DNA of 64,000 bases from CAVVST01 sp963750995 (GTDB taxonomy: Bacteria > Acidobacteriota > Vicinamibacteria > Vicinamibacterales > UBA2999), in assembly GCA_963750995.1 (NCBI GenBank), contig CAVVST010000001.1, positions 682,001 through 746,000 on the forward strand, in the 5' to 3' direction. Shown in pieces: positions 49,676-58,331 of the stretch. The position numbers and the translations under genes are program-made. The first letter of the stretch is position 1. The number at the start of each line of letters is the position of its first letter. The notes below the pieces were generated by a model. That model saw only the letters and a list, made by a program, of their open reading frames with translations, searched no databases and was not told the origin of the DNA.

Positions 49676-52606
49676 ATGATTCAGGAGGCGAAAGCGCGCG
49701 TCGGCATCGTGGCCCTCGCGGTGGTGGTGTTGAGCGCAGCTCTGGCATCCGCGCAGCAGGCCAGCGGCATCGCCGGCGTGGTCAAAGATACGTCCGGCGG
49801 CGTGCTTCCGGGGGTCACGGTGGAAGCGTCAAGCCCGGCACTCATAGAAAAGACGCGAACGGTCATCACCGACAACGACGGCCGCTACAACATCGTCGGC
49901 CTGGTCCCTGGCACCTACGCCGTGAGCTTCGCGCTTCCCGGCTTCAGTACGCAGGTTCGAGACGGAATCGAGCTCACGGCCGGCTTCACCGCGGCGGTGA
50001 ATGCGGACCTGCAGGTCGGCACCCTCGAGGACACGATCACGGTCAGCGGCGTGAGTCCGCTGGTCGACACCCAGAACGTGCGCAAGCAGACCGTCGTGAG
50101 CGCGGAGTTGCTCGACGTGCTGCCCACCAGCACGAAATCACAGAACCTCGTGATCACCCTGACTCCTGGACTGACCGGGATGTCGGACGTGAGCGGCAGC
50201 TACGCGGTGCAGCTGGGCGGCAGCTTCCACGGCAAGAGCGGCACCAAGGTGCAGGTGGACGGGATGAGCATCCAGAACATGCAGTCGAACGGCGCCACGG
50301 GTTACCAGCTCAACGCCGGCACGATTGCTGAAATCGCGGTGCAGACGAGCGGCATCTCCGCCGAGAGCACGGCCGACGGCATCGTCGTCAACGTCATCCC
50401 GAAGGAAGGCGGCAACCTGTTCTCCGGAAGCCTGCTCGGCATGTATACCAACGACAGCCTGGGCAGCAGCAACCTGACCGATGACCTCCGGCAGCGTGGC
50501 CTGAGCACGACCAGTCAGATCCTGGAGGTGTACGACTATCAGTTCACCCTGGGTGGCCCGGTGAAGAAAGACAAACTGTGGTTCTTCACCTCGCTGCGGA
50601 AATGGGGCAACGGCGTCCAGGACGCCGGATCCTTCTACAACAAGACGCAGGGTTCGCCGTTTTACACGCCGGATTTCGATCGGCCGGCGCATCGGTTCCA
50701 GTGGTGGAAGTCCGGCGCGGTGCGGCTCACCTGGCAGGCGACGCCGCGCAACAAGTTCGCCGGTTTCGGCGATCTGCAGGACGCGTGCAACTGCGGCTCG
50801 ACGACCGGCGTGGGCATTCCTCCGGAAGCCATCACCTACTTCCATTTCCGCCCACAGCATCTTTACCAGACCACCTGGAACTCCCCCGTGACGAACCGGC
50901 TCCTCCTCGAGGCCGGCGCTACGTGGATGGTCTCGCATTCGCCCCGGTGGCTGCCGCCCGGCGTCACGATGGACACGGTCTCCATCACCGACCAGGCTCT
51001 GGGGTTTGCCTATAACGCCATGGCGACCTACGCGTTCCGCGGCTATACCCACCGCAACTCCCAGCGCGCGTCGGCGTCGTACGTTACGGGCTCGCACGCG
51101 TTCAAGGCCGGTTTCCAGATCGAGGAAGGCTTCCGCTACGCCTATACCGGCGTGACCGGCGGAAATGTGAACTACCGGTTCAACAACCGCGTGCCCAACC
51201 AGATCACGCAGTACGCGACGCCGTACGACACGCTCGACAAGATGAAGGCGGACCTCGGCATCTACGCCCAGGATCAGTGGGCGGTCGGGCGGCTGACACT
51301 GAACCTGGGTCTGCGCTACGAGTACTTCAACGGCTACGTGCCGGCCCAGACCGTGCCTGCCACGCCGTCCGGCTGGATTCCCGAGCGCAAGTTCGACAAG
51401 GTCGAGGGGATTCCGCTCTGGCACGATCTGTCCCCGCGGGTCGGCGCTGCTTACGACCTGTTCGGCGACGGGAGCACCGCGATCAAGTTCTCGCTCGGAC
51501 GATACGTCGCGAAGTACGGCGTCGACCTCACCGGCGCCAACAACCCTATCCAGACGTCGGTCAACAGCGTGACGCGGACCTGGACCGACACGAACGTCAA
51601 CTACGTGCCCGAGTGCAACCTGTCAAACTTCGACGCGAACGGCGAATGCGGCGCTGTGTCCAACACGAACTTCGGCAAGGCGGCGATCACCACGCGGTAT
51701 GCCGATGAAGTGATCCGCGGATTCGGCAACCGTCCCTACAACTGGGACATGTCAACCGAAGTTCAGCGTCAGCTCAGCGACGCCGTCGCCGTGACGGCCG
51801 GGTACTATCGCAACTGGTTCGGCAACCAGCAGATCACGGACAACACGCTGATTGCGCCGGAGGATCACAGCCCGTTCTGTGTGACCGCGCCGGCCGACCC
51901 GCGGCTGCCCGGCGGCGGCGGATACCAGGTCTGCGGGCTCTACGACATCTCGCTGGCGAAGTTCGGACAACAGAGCAGCCTGGTGAGCCAGGCATCGAAC
52001 TTCGGCGAGCAGACCCAGCTCAACGAGTTCGTCGGGCTCAGCGTGACGACGCGCTTTTCGTCCGGTATGCGGCTGGGCGGAGGACTCGACACCGGTCGGT
52101 CGGTGACCGACAACTGCTTCGCCGTGGACTCGCCGCAGCAGCTGCTCAACTGCCATGTCGTCCAGCCTTTTGCGGGTCAGACGCAGCTGAAGCTGAACGG
52201 GAGTTATCCACTGCCCGCCGGATTCGTGGTGAGCGGCGTCTATCAAAACGTGTCGGGGCCCCAGATCACGGCGGCCTACGCCGCGAGCAACGCGGAAATC
52301 GCGCCCACGCTCGGCCGCAACCTGGCGGCGTGCGGAACGCGGACGCCGTGCACGGCCACCGCCACGGTGCCGTTGATCGAGCCCGGGACGCTGCGTGAAC
52401 CGCGGGTGACGCGGCTGGACCTGCGCATCACCAAGATCATCGACCTGTCGTCGCGGATGCGGCTGCAGGGCAATCTCGATATCTACAACGCGCTCAATTC
52501 CAGCTCGATCCTGACGATTGGCACCGCCTACGGCTCGCGGTGGCGGCAGCCGACAGCGATCGTCGACCCGCGGATCTTCCAGCTCAGCGCGCAGATCACC
52601 TTCTGA
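49676..52606 (+). CDS. OAR-like TonB-dependent receptor, intact
   Basis: A 976-aa protein from the ATG at 49676 with AGGAGG at 49663-49668. A signal peptide ends near ASAQQ; the carboxypeptidase-regulatory domain (GVLPGVTVEASSPALIEKTR) spans about residues 25-110; the plug has LLDVLPTSTKSQNLVITL and GTKVQVDGMSIQN; then a 22-strand-type barrel finishing FQLSAQITF with a terminal aromatic. It is the only unbroken one of four such receptors here. The cyclase gene starts 11 bases downstream on the same strand, so uptake and hydrolysis of a ligand are probably linked. Confidence 0.95.
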   Translation: MIQEAKARVGIVALAVVVLSAALASAQQASGIAGVVKDTSGGVLPGVTVEASSPALIEKTRTVITDNDGRYNIVGLVPGTYAVSFALPGFSTQVRDGIELTAGFTAAVNADLQVGTLEDTITVSGVSPLVDTQNVRKQTVVSAELLDVLPTSTKSQNLVITLTPGLTGMSDVSGSYAVQLGGSFHGKSGTKVQVDGMSIQNMQSNGATGYQLNAGTIAEIAVQTSGISAESTADGIVVNVIPKEGGNLFSGSLLGMYTNDSLGSSNLTDDLRQRGLSTTSQILEVYDYQFTLGGPVKKDKLWFFTSLRKWGNGVQDAGSFYNKTQGSPFYTPDFDRPAHRFQWWKSGAVRLTWQATPRNKFAGFGDLQDACNCGSTTGVGIPPEAITYFHFRPQHLYQTTWNSPVTNRLLLEAGATWMVSHSPRWLPPGVTMDTVSITDQALGFAYNAMATYAFRGYTHRNSQRASASYVTGSHAFKAGFQIEEGFRYAYTGVTGGNVNYRFNNRVPNQITQYATPYDTLDKMKADLGIYAQDQWAVGRLTLNLGLRYEYFNGYVPAQTVPATPSGWIPERKFDKVEGIPLWHDLSPRVGAAYDLFGDGSTAIKFSLGRYVAKYGVDLTGANNPIQTSVNSVTRTWTDTNVNYVPECNLSNFDANGECGAVSNTNFGKAAITTRYADEVIRGFGNRPYNWDMSTEVQRQLSDAVAVTAGYYRNWFGNQQITDNTLIAPEDHSPFCVTAPADPRLPGGGGYQVCGLYDISLAKFGQQSSLVSQASNFGEQTQLNEFVGLSVTTRFSSGMRLGGGLDTGRSVTDNCFAVDSPQQLLNCHVVQPFAGQTQLKLNGSYPLPAGFVVSGVYQNVSGPQITAAYAASNAEIAPTLGRNLAACGTRTPCTATATVPLIEPGTLREPRVTRLDLRITKIIDLSSRMRLQGNLDIYNALNSSSILTIGTAYGSRWRQPTAIVDPRIFQLSAQITF

Positions 52607-52617
52607 GGAGGTTCGAG

Positions 52618-53637
52618 ATGAACGCACGAACGATTGGGCGCGTCGCCGCCATGACCGCAGCGACCGTGGCGCTGACGGCGATGTTAGCGGCGCAGACGCG
52701 TGAGAAGGGGCCGTGGTGGCCCTCGCCGCACGGGCCTAAGGACCAGGCGGGCAACTCGAACTACGTCACACCCGAGAAGATCCTCAAGGCACTGCGGATT
52801 CCGAAGACGGGCCAGACCTACGAGTTGGGCCACATCTACGAGCGCACCATGCCCGAGTACGGGGATCGGCCTTACTTCCTTTCGGTGCAGCCGGCAGCGC
52901 CGCCACAAAAGGAAGGGGCCGGCGCGGTGCACCGCGATTACTTCACCGGCTTCATCGGCCAGATGGGCACGCAGTTCGATGCGTTCGGCCACCAGGGCCA
53001 GGCGGTACGGATGGCGGATGGGTCGGTGAAGAGCGTGTACTACAACGGCTTCACCGAGGAGGAACTGACCGGCGCACGCCAGGGCGTGGACGGGCTCGAA
53101 GCGCTCGGCGTCGAGCACGTGAAGCCGATCATCACGCGCGGCATCCTGGTCGACGTTGCCGGTTACAAGGGCGTGCCGGTGCTCGACAGCCGCTACGAAG
53201 TCACCATGGCCGACGTGCGCGGTGCGCTGACCAAGCAGGGCGTCAGTGAAGCGAGCATCGAGCCGGGCGACGCGATTCTTTTCAACTACGGCTGGGCGGT
53301 GAACTGGACCAGCCCGCAGAAGTACAACGACAGCCGCTTCTTCGTCGGCGAGAACAACGGCTCGCCAGGCATCGGTCTCGAGGTTGCGCGCTGGCTCGTC
53401 TCGAAACGCGTCTCGATGGCGGGCGCCGACAGCTGCTGCGTGCAGTCGCAGCCGCCGGTCATGCCGGGGCCGCGCACCGTCCATCACGAGCTGCTGAATA
53501 ACGGCGTCCTCATGCTGGAGAACATGGACCTGCGGGAGCTGGCACGGGACCGCGTCTATGAATTCCTGTATGTGAATCTGACGGAGCGGATCAAGGGCGC
53601 GACCGGGTCGCCGGTTCGCCCCCTTGCCATTCGATGA
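52618..53637 (+). CDS. cyclase family protein (kynurenine formamidase-like fold), secreted
   Basis: The ATG at 52618 follows GAGGAGG at a good distance and yields 339 aa with a signal peptide (VALTAMLAAQ). The cyclase family metal motif normally reads HxGTHxDxxxH; here GQMGTQFDAFGHQG has Gln for the first two histidines, while Asp and the final His stay. Later GDAILFNYGWAVNW and SPGIGLEVARWLV (often HxG in relatives) are conserved. The altered ligand set suggests a different metal site or activity. The pairing with the TonB receptor upstream points to breakdown of an imported ester or amide. Confidence 0.88.
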   Translation: MNARTIGRVAAMTAATVALTAMLAAQTREKGPWWPSPHGPKDQAGNSNYVTPEKILKALRIPKTGQTYELGHIYERTMPEYGDRPYFLSVQPAAPPQKEGAGAVHRDYFTGFIGQMGTQFDAFGHQGQAVRMADGSVKSVYYNGFTEEELTGARQGVDGLEALGVEHVKPIITRGILVDVAGYKGVPVLDSRYEVTMADVRGALTKQGVSEASIEPGDAILFNYGWAVNWTSPQKYNDSRFFVGENNGSPGIGLEVARWLVSKRVSMAGADSCCVQSQPPVMPGPRTVHHELLNNGVLMLENMDLRELARDRVYEFLYVNLTERIKGATGSPVRPLAIR

Positions 53638-53660
53638 AAATGCGAATCCGTGGGACCGCG

Positions 53661-53990
53661 CTACTTCCTGGCCGCGGTCGCCACGGCGAGCTTGATGGCC
53701 TGCGCCATCATCATCTTGTTCATTTCCATGTAATCGACGGAGATCCGCTCGCCAACCTTGAGTGCGGTCGCGTCCAGCTTCTCGTTGCCCCGCGTCACCG
53801 TCGTCTTCTTGTCGAGCATCACCGTCACGGTCTTCCCGTCGGTGGTCTTGATTTCCACGTGCTCGCCCTGCACGCTGGCAATCGTGCCGAGCGCCTTGTG
53901 CATGTGCCCCTCGTGGGCACCGATGGCGACCGGGACCACCATGACCGCCATCATCATCACGACGGCGACGATCCATTGCCTGTTCATCAC
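53661..53990 (-). CDS. Met-rich periplasmic DUF5666-like protein
   Basis: A 109-aa protein with an unusually methionine-rich signal region (VVMMMAVMVVPVAIGAHEGH). The mature part is one small beta-barrel-like unit: LGTIASVQGEHVEIKTTDGK, then VTVMLDKKTTVTRG and LKVGERISVDYMEM, the OB-like layout of DUF5666 and similar copper-efflux-associated domains. His and Met residues (HEGHMH, EMNKMMMAQ) might bind copper. The start overlaps the stop of the upstream cytochrome c gene by four bases, so they are co-translated. Confidence 0.75.
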   Translation of the reverse strand: MMNRQWIVAVVMMMAVMVVPVAIGAHEGHMHKALGTIASVQGEHVEIKTTDGKTVTVMLDKKTTVTRGNEKLDATALKVGERISVDYMEMNKMMMAQAIKLAVATAARK

Positions 53991-54571
53991 TGCGCTCCTT
54001 CGTTGAGAAAACGTTCTTCTTCAATCTCCAGCCGGATCTCTTCGGGCGATCGCGGGTTGCGAGCCTTCATTGCCTCGAGTTCACCGTCCGTGAGCTGTGG
54101 CAACCGGCGGAGGAAGTGCACGAGCCGCCAGCTTGACTCTTCCCCGTCCGCCGTTCCGGTGCTCCACGCCGGCATTCCGGTGAAACGGATGCCGTTCTCG
54201 ATGACGTAGAACAGCTCGCCGTCCGACAACTCCTGGGTCGCAGGCAGCCGCATGTCCATGGCGCGCGGGAACAGGCCCCGCCCCATTTCCGTGTCGCCGC
54301 TGCCGTCGTTAGCATGGCATGTCGCACAGTGATCCGCGAAGTGTGCCATCCCGTCAGCCACGGCTTCGGCCGATGCCGGAATCGGATTCGGCCTGGCCCG
54401 TGCGCCGGGCGGGATCGAAAACCGTCTCAACGTCCTCGCCGTCGTGGTCTCCACCGGCCCCGGTTCTGACCGCGCGCTCAGGCCGGTGGACCGCAGGTAA
54501 ACCAACCCCGCCGCGGCGAGCACCACAAGACTGAGCACCGATCCGAGAATCACGAGTGCAGCCGGGCGCAT
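53987..54571 (-). CDS. membrane-anchored mono-heme cytochrome c
   Basis: The ATG at 54571 gives 194 aa; a longer frame to 54661 looks non-coding. An N-terminal transmembrane anchor (ALVILGSVLSLVVLAAAGLV) is followed by one class I cytochrome c domain: heme site CATCH in HFADHCATCHANDGSGD, and the Met ligand in NGIRFTGMPAWSTG. The C-terminal tail is acidic (EEIRLEIEEERFL). It should carry electrons on the periplasmic side. It is coupled to the Met-rich protein, which hints at a copper- or redox-linked function. Confidence 0.92.
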   Translation of the reverse strand: MRPAALVILGSVLSLVVLAAAGLVYLRSTGLSARSEPGPVETTTARTLRRFSIPPGARARPNPIPASAEAVADGMAHFADHCATCHANDGSGDTEMGRGLFPRAMDMRLPATQELSDGELFYVIENGIRFTGMPAWSTGTADGEESSWRLVHFLRRLPQLTDGELEAMKARNPRSPEEIRLEIEEERFLNEGAQ

Positions 54572-54708
54572 GACACGCTGGTTCGATGATACGCGACCGG
54601 CACGATGAGGACGCGGGCGATTGTCTGAATTTTCCGTCAGATGGGTTATCGTCGCAGCCACGTGCGCACAATCGACCCCGGCGGTATTCGTTCGGCTGCG
54701 TGGCGGCC

Positions 54709-55065
54709 GTGACCGACAAGAGCTTCCGGCGTATCGCGCTGGCGATGGAGGGGGCGGTCGAGGGCGAGCACATGGATCACCCCGACTTCCGGGTGAACGG
54801 CCGCATCTTCGCCACGCTCAAGCACGACCTGAAAGCCGGGATGGTCGTGCTGACACCCGGGCACCAGGAGCAATTCGTACGTGAGCATCCAGATGCATTC
54901 GAGCCGGAGAGCGGGGCCTGGGGACGGCAGGGATGTACGCGCGTCCGCCTGTCAGCGGTCGATGAAGAAGCCCTGGGGGAGGCCATGACCCTCGCCTGGC
55001 AGAACGTCGTCCGGAAGGGAACGGCCCGGCGGAGCAGCGCAACTCACGCGAAGAAGAAGCGCTAA
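54709..55065 (+). CDS. MmcQ/YjbR family protein
   Basis: A 118-aa protein from a GTG at 54709. The pattern FRRIALAMEGAVEGEHMDHP, then FRVNGRIFATLKHD, and a late VRLSAVDEEALGEAMTLAW helix follows the MmcQ/YjbR fold, a small double-wing-like domain once proposed to bind DNA. The C-terminal tail is lysine- and arginine-rich (HAKKKR), which would help nucleic acid contact. Its function is not established. It is divergent from the cytochrome c gene. Confidence 0.85.
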   Translation: MTDKSFRRIALAMEGAVEGEHMDHPDFRVNGRIFATLKHDLKAGMVVLTPGHQEQFVREHPDAFEPESGAWGRQGCTRVRLSAVDEEALGEAMTLAWQNVVRKGTARRSSATHAKKKR

Positions 55066-55113
55066 GAGCACATGCAACCCACGCGTGTCGAGCTCGACGA
55101 CTGAGCGGCCCGC

Positions 55114-55152
55114 ACCACCAGCCCGACCAGCGGCGCTGATCAGGCTGGTGGT
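55114..55152. terminator. bidirectional hairpin between convergent genes
   Basis: A perfect 10-bp inverted repeat, ACCACCAGCC (55114-55123) and GGCTGGTGGT (55143-55152), with a 19-base loop lies between the converging stops of the MmcQ-like gene and the secreted protein gene. No T-run is present, so the mechanism of termination is uncertain. Confidence 0.5.
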
Positions 55153-55159
55153 CGTGGGG

Positions 55160-55975
55160 CTACTTGGACTTCTGCTGCTCGTACAGCTTCTTGAACTGTT
55201 CGACGTTCTCGTTGTTGGTGCAGAAATTCTCTGTCAGATCTTCGTTGAGCACTGACAGCGTGAGCGTGTTCCAGGGCGATGTCCAGGGCTTGGTCAGCAC
55301 CTTCGGGTCTTCGACCGTGACCTGGTATTCCAGATAGTTCATCGAGGGACGACGCAGCCGTTCGATCACGTGCAGCTCGTCGCTGTGAAACCATCCATCC
55401 CGGATCTGCGTGCGTTCGTCGATCGAGATCGAGTCGATGATCAGCGTGTCCCCTTCCCAGCGCGCCGTCTGATCGCCGTAGAAGAGCGGCTCCTGTTCTT
55501 CCTTCGGCTTGTGCGGCCGCCCGTCGGTGTGAATGACGTGCCACCGGTTGTTCATCTCGACCAGGTGGATGAACTGCCCCGGCTTCATGCTGATCTGGTG
55601 CGCGAACGCGTTTTCCATGAACATCCCCGGGGTGCCCACCGGCATGCAGTTGACCGATGGACTGTTGAGCTCCCGCTCCAGCCGGCTCGTCGCATCCCAT
55701 TTCGCCTGCGCCCACGGCTGAAACGGGATCGGGTCTTCCGGCGGCCCTTGTTCGCGATCCACGCTCCACGCGTTGGCTCGTCCGGTCGGTCCGTCGAACC
55801 AGACGCCTGAGAAGTCAGGCTTGCCGTCGGCCATCCGCGGCGTCGGACCGCCGGGCGGCAGCGGCACCGGCTTCACGCTGCCGCGCGCTTCAACGTAGGT
55901 TCTGTTGTCCTGGGCCGCGAGCACCATCGGCGCCACCACGATCGCGCCCAGCAGTACGACAATATGACCTTTCAT
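55160..55975 (-). CDS. secreted hypothetical protein ('DGKPDFSG' family), paralog 2
   Basis: A 271-aa protein with a signal peptide ending at VLAAQDN. After VEARGSVKPVPLPPGGPTPR comes MADGKPDFSGVWFDGPTGRA. Further blocks, NCMPVGTPGMFMENAFAHQI, FIHLVEMNNRWHVIHTDGR, ARWEGDTLIIDSISIDER, and FCTNNENVEQFKKLYEQQ near the end, are almost the same as in the protein at 59195-60049 and more distantly in 47241-48068. A predicted mostly beta, extracytoplasmic protein. It lies 31 bases after the symporter gene, so it may be the last gene of the 63.8-55.2 kb group. Confidence 0.8.
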   Translation of the reverse strand: MKGHIVVLLGAIVVAPMVLAAQDNRTYVEARGSVKPVPLPPGGPTPRMADGKPDFSGVWFDGPTGRANAWSVDREQGPPEDPIPFQPWAQAKWDATSRLERELNSPSVNCMPVGTPGMFMENAFAHQISMKPGQFIHLVEMNNRWHVIHTDGRPHKPKEEQEPLFYGDQTARWEGDTLIIDSISIDERTQIRDGWFHSDELHVIERLRRPSMNYLEYQVTVEDPKVLTKPWTSPWNTLTLSVLNEDLTENFCTNNENVEQFKKLYEQQKSK

Positions 55976-56006
55976 GCGCTACACCTCCAGACCTTGGCAA
56001 CACATC

Positions 56007-57377
56007 TTACGACGCGACTGGCGTCGGCCGCTCCCCGGGGCTGCCCTGCTCGACCTCCCCTGCGTCAACCGGTACGTCGGCTCCGACCGAACGGCGAAGC
56101 TCGGATTCGAACCTGGGCACGTCGAGCGCCCGCTCCATGCGGGCGATCACCAGCGTCGCGACCGCGTTGCCGAGCACGTTCACCGGGACGAACACCGACG
56201 ACAGCAGGCGATGCACCCCGAGGACCAGGGCGACGCTCGCCACCGGGATCGTTCCGGTGGCAGCCAGCGTCGAGGCGAGGACGACGATCGCGGAACCTGC
56301 CACGCCGGCGCCGCCTTTCGACGTGATCAACAGGATCGCGAGCAGCCCCAGCTGCTCGCCGAGCGTCAAGTCGATTCCCACCGCCTGCGCCAGGAACACA
56401 GAGACCGCCGCGAAATACAGGCAGGTTCCGTCGTGGTTGAAGGCGTAGCCGGTCGGCAGCACCAGCGCCACAACCGGGGGATCGGCTCCGAGTTGCCGCA
56501 GCTTGGCATGCAGCCTCGGGAAGACGGACTCGCTCGAGCTCGTGCCGACGACGATCATCAACTCCGCGCCGATGTAGCGGATCAGGCGAAGCAGGTCGAT
56601 CCCGAATCCCCAGGCAATCGGCCACAGCACCAGCAGCACGAACAGCGCGCACAGCACGTAGAACATCACCACCAGGTTGCCGAGCGCGAGCAGCGACTGG
56701 GCGCCGAACCGTCCGACCGTGAACGCGATCGCGCCGAACGCGCCTATCGGCGCGACATACATGATGAACGCGATCATCTTGAACAGGACCAGCGACACTG
56801 CGTGGACGCCGTCGATGATCGGCTGGCCCTTCGGACCGAGGGCCAGCAGCGCGAACCCGAACATCACCGAAAAGAACAGCACCGGCAGCACGTCGCCTTC
56901 GGCAAAGGCACCGACCGCGCTGGTCGGGACGAGACTGACGAGGAACTCCCCGTAGCCGACCGGCCGCGTCTGCTCCTGGACGTCGGCTCCGGCGTCCGCC
57001 AGGGTGGCCGGATCGACGTTCATGCCAGCGCCGGGAGCCCAGGCGTTGACCATCGTGAGTCCCAGCACCAGCGCGATCGTCGTGACGATCTCGAAGTAGA
57101 TCAGCGCCTTGATCGCCACGCGACCGACGCGCTTCGCCTCGCCGACGCTCGCGATCCCGTGAACGACGGTGCAGAAGATGATCGGCGCCACGATCATGCG
57201 TACCAGCCGGATGAAGAGGTCGCCCAGCGGCCGCAGCGAATCGGCGCTCTGCGGCCAGTAATGACCGACCAGTGCGCCGAGGAGCATCGCCACCAGGATC
57301 TGAAGCGAAAGATCCTTGTACAGGGGTCGCCGGCGGCGGTTCATCGGCGCAGCACTGGTGGTCGTGGTCACCGCCAT
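56007..57377 (-). CDS. DctA/GltP-type dicarboxylate:cation symporter
   Basis: A 456-aa polytopic protein with the SLC1 fold. The first hairpin region holds VGTSSSESVFPRLHAKL with the serine-rich motif, TM7 has GYAFNHDGTCLYFAAV with the NxDGT-like sodium and substrate site, and HP2 has LITSKGGAGVAGSAIVVLAS. All are intact. It should carry C4-dicarboxylates or acidic amino acids with sodium or protons. The start lies three bases after the stop of the decarboxylase-like gene, so it belongs to the operon and probably imports the acid that feeds it. Confidence 0.95.
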   Translation of the reverse strand: MAVTTTTSAAPMNRRRRPLYKDLSLQILVAMLLGALVGHYWPQSADSLRPLGDLFIRLVRMIVAPIIFCTVVHGIASVGEAKRVGRVAIKALIYFEIVTTIALVLGLTMVNAWAPGAGMNVDPATLADAGADVQEQTRPVGYGEFLVSLVPTSAVGAFAEGDVLPVLFFSVMFGFALLALGPKGQPIIDGVHAVSLVLFKMIAFIMYVAPIGAFGAIAFTVGRFGAQSLLALGNLVVMFYVLCALFVLLVLWPIAWGFGIDLLRLIRYIGAELMIVVGTSSSESVFPRLHAKLRQLGADPPVVALVLPTGYAFNHDGTCLYFAAVSVFLAQAVGIDLTLGEQLGLLAILLITSKGGAGVAGSAIVVLASTLAATGTIPVASVALVLGVHRLLSSVFVPVNVLGNAVATLVIARMERALDVPRFESELRRSVGADVPVDAGEVEQGSPGERPTPVAS

Positions 57378-57380
57378 GAG

Positions 57381-58331
57381 TTACTCGGCGGCGGCGCCGA
57401 GAATGCGCATCGCGTCGGCGAACAGGTCATCCGCGCTGGGGCTTCGCGAGATGAGATCTTGTTGATAGGCGTAGGCGACTATCTGCTCGAGTGACTGCCT
57501 GGTTGCCCCGACTCCGAACCGCAGCGGGTCGTCCAGCCCGGTCGCCCCTCGACTGGCGCTCGGGGCGCGCTGAGCGGAGTCGAAGCGCGGTAATACGGCG
57601 GCGGCGCGACTCTCCGTGAGCACGCGGTACACCTCCCGGACCACGTCCGGGCGCGCCTGCGCAATCGACGTGCGGATGACGGTCATATGGTTGATCGCCA
57701 CGCCGCCGTGCGTCCGCGCCCACCGCAGTCCCTCGGCGGCATGTTCGGGAATCAGGTGCGTGAGCGGTCCCTGTTCGCCGACATCACCGAGAATCGCCGC
57801 GTCAACCTCCCCGTCGAGCAGCATCTGCTTCAACTGCTTTCCGGCCGCGGGCCGTTCCACGTTGGCGGGCTCGCGGTACTCGGCCACGTGGGCGTCCTCG
57901 AAGGTGACCCACGTGATGCTCTTGAGATCGACGCCGTAGTCCTCTGCGAGGAAGCCGCGCACCCATGCGCCGGTCGTCTGCGTGTAAGCGCGGACGCCGA
58001 CACGCTTGCCGGTCAGGTCTCGCGGCTTCAAGAGACCACGGTCCGCGTTGTAGAAGATCGTGTGATGCTGATTGCGGCCGTTGGTCGTGGCCGGCAGCAG
58101 AATGTACGGCGTGCCGCGCTCATATCCCTGCAGATAGGTGACGATGGCGACTTCGGCGAAGTCGTACGTGCGCTCGCGCATCAACGCCTTGAACTGGGTG
58201 TTGACGACCTTGACGTCGGCATAGTCGAAAGCGACCAGCGGCGACGCCACCCGCCCAGCCTTGAGCGCCTCCGTCCCGGCGTGGTTCCCCAGCAGCGAGT
58301 ACAACGTGACGGATGCCGCGGTCACCGTCAC
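57381..58331 (-). CDS. 4,5-dihydroxyphthalate decarboxylase-like protein
   Basis: A 316-aa protein from a GTG at 58331 that overlaps the amidohydrolase stop (GTGA). It has the periplasmic-binding-protein type II fold: FDYADVKVVNTQFKALMRER, DLTGKRVGVRAYTQTTGAWV, then WVTFEDAHVAEYREPANVER, a block I associate with 4,5-dihydroxyphthalate decarboxylases, followed by GGVAINHMTVI. There is no signal peptide, which argues for an enzyme rather than a transport protein. About residues 249-261 (RFDSAQRAPSASR) come from a palindromic insertion. It may decarboxylate an aromatic dicarboxylate brought in by the symporter next to it. Confidence 0.75.
   Translation of the reverse strand: MTVTAASVTLYSLLGNHAGTEALKAGRVASPLVAFDYADVKVVNTQFKALMRERTYDFAEVAIVTYLQGYERGTPYILLPATTNGRNQHHTIFYNADRGLLKPRDLTGKRVGVRAYTQTTGAWVRGFLAEDYGVDLKSITWVTFEDAHVAEYREPANVERPAAGKQLKQMLLDGEVDAAILGDVGEQGPLTHLIPEHAAEGLRWARTHGGVAINHMTVIRTSIAQARPDVVREVYRVLTESRAAAVLPRFDSAQRAPSASRGATGLDDPLRFGVGATRQSLEQIVAYAYQQDLISRSPSADDLFADAMRILGAAAE
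57547..57585. repeat. imperfect palindrome inside the decarboxylase-like gene
   Basis: CCTCGACTGGCGCTC pairs imperfectly with GAGCGGAGTCGAAG across about 39 bases, a dispersed-repeat type often seen between genes as TTCGACTCCGCTCAG. It keeps the reading frame open and adds about 13 residues to a surface loop near the C-terminus. Confidence 0.6.

Noticed and set aside
57381..58331. ABC transporter substrate-binding protein
   Set aside because: The fold is similar, but there is no signal peptide and no permease or ATPase gene, and the WVTFEDAHVAEYREP block fits dihydroxyphthalate decarboxylase-like enzymes better.
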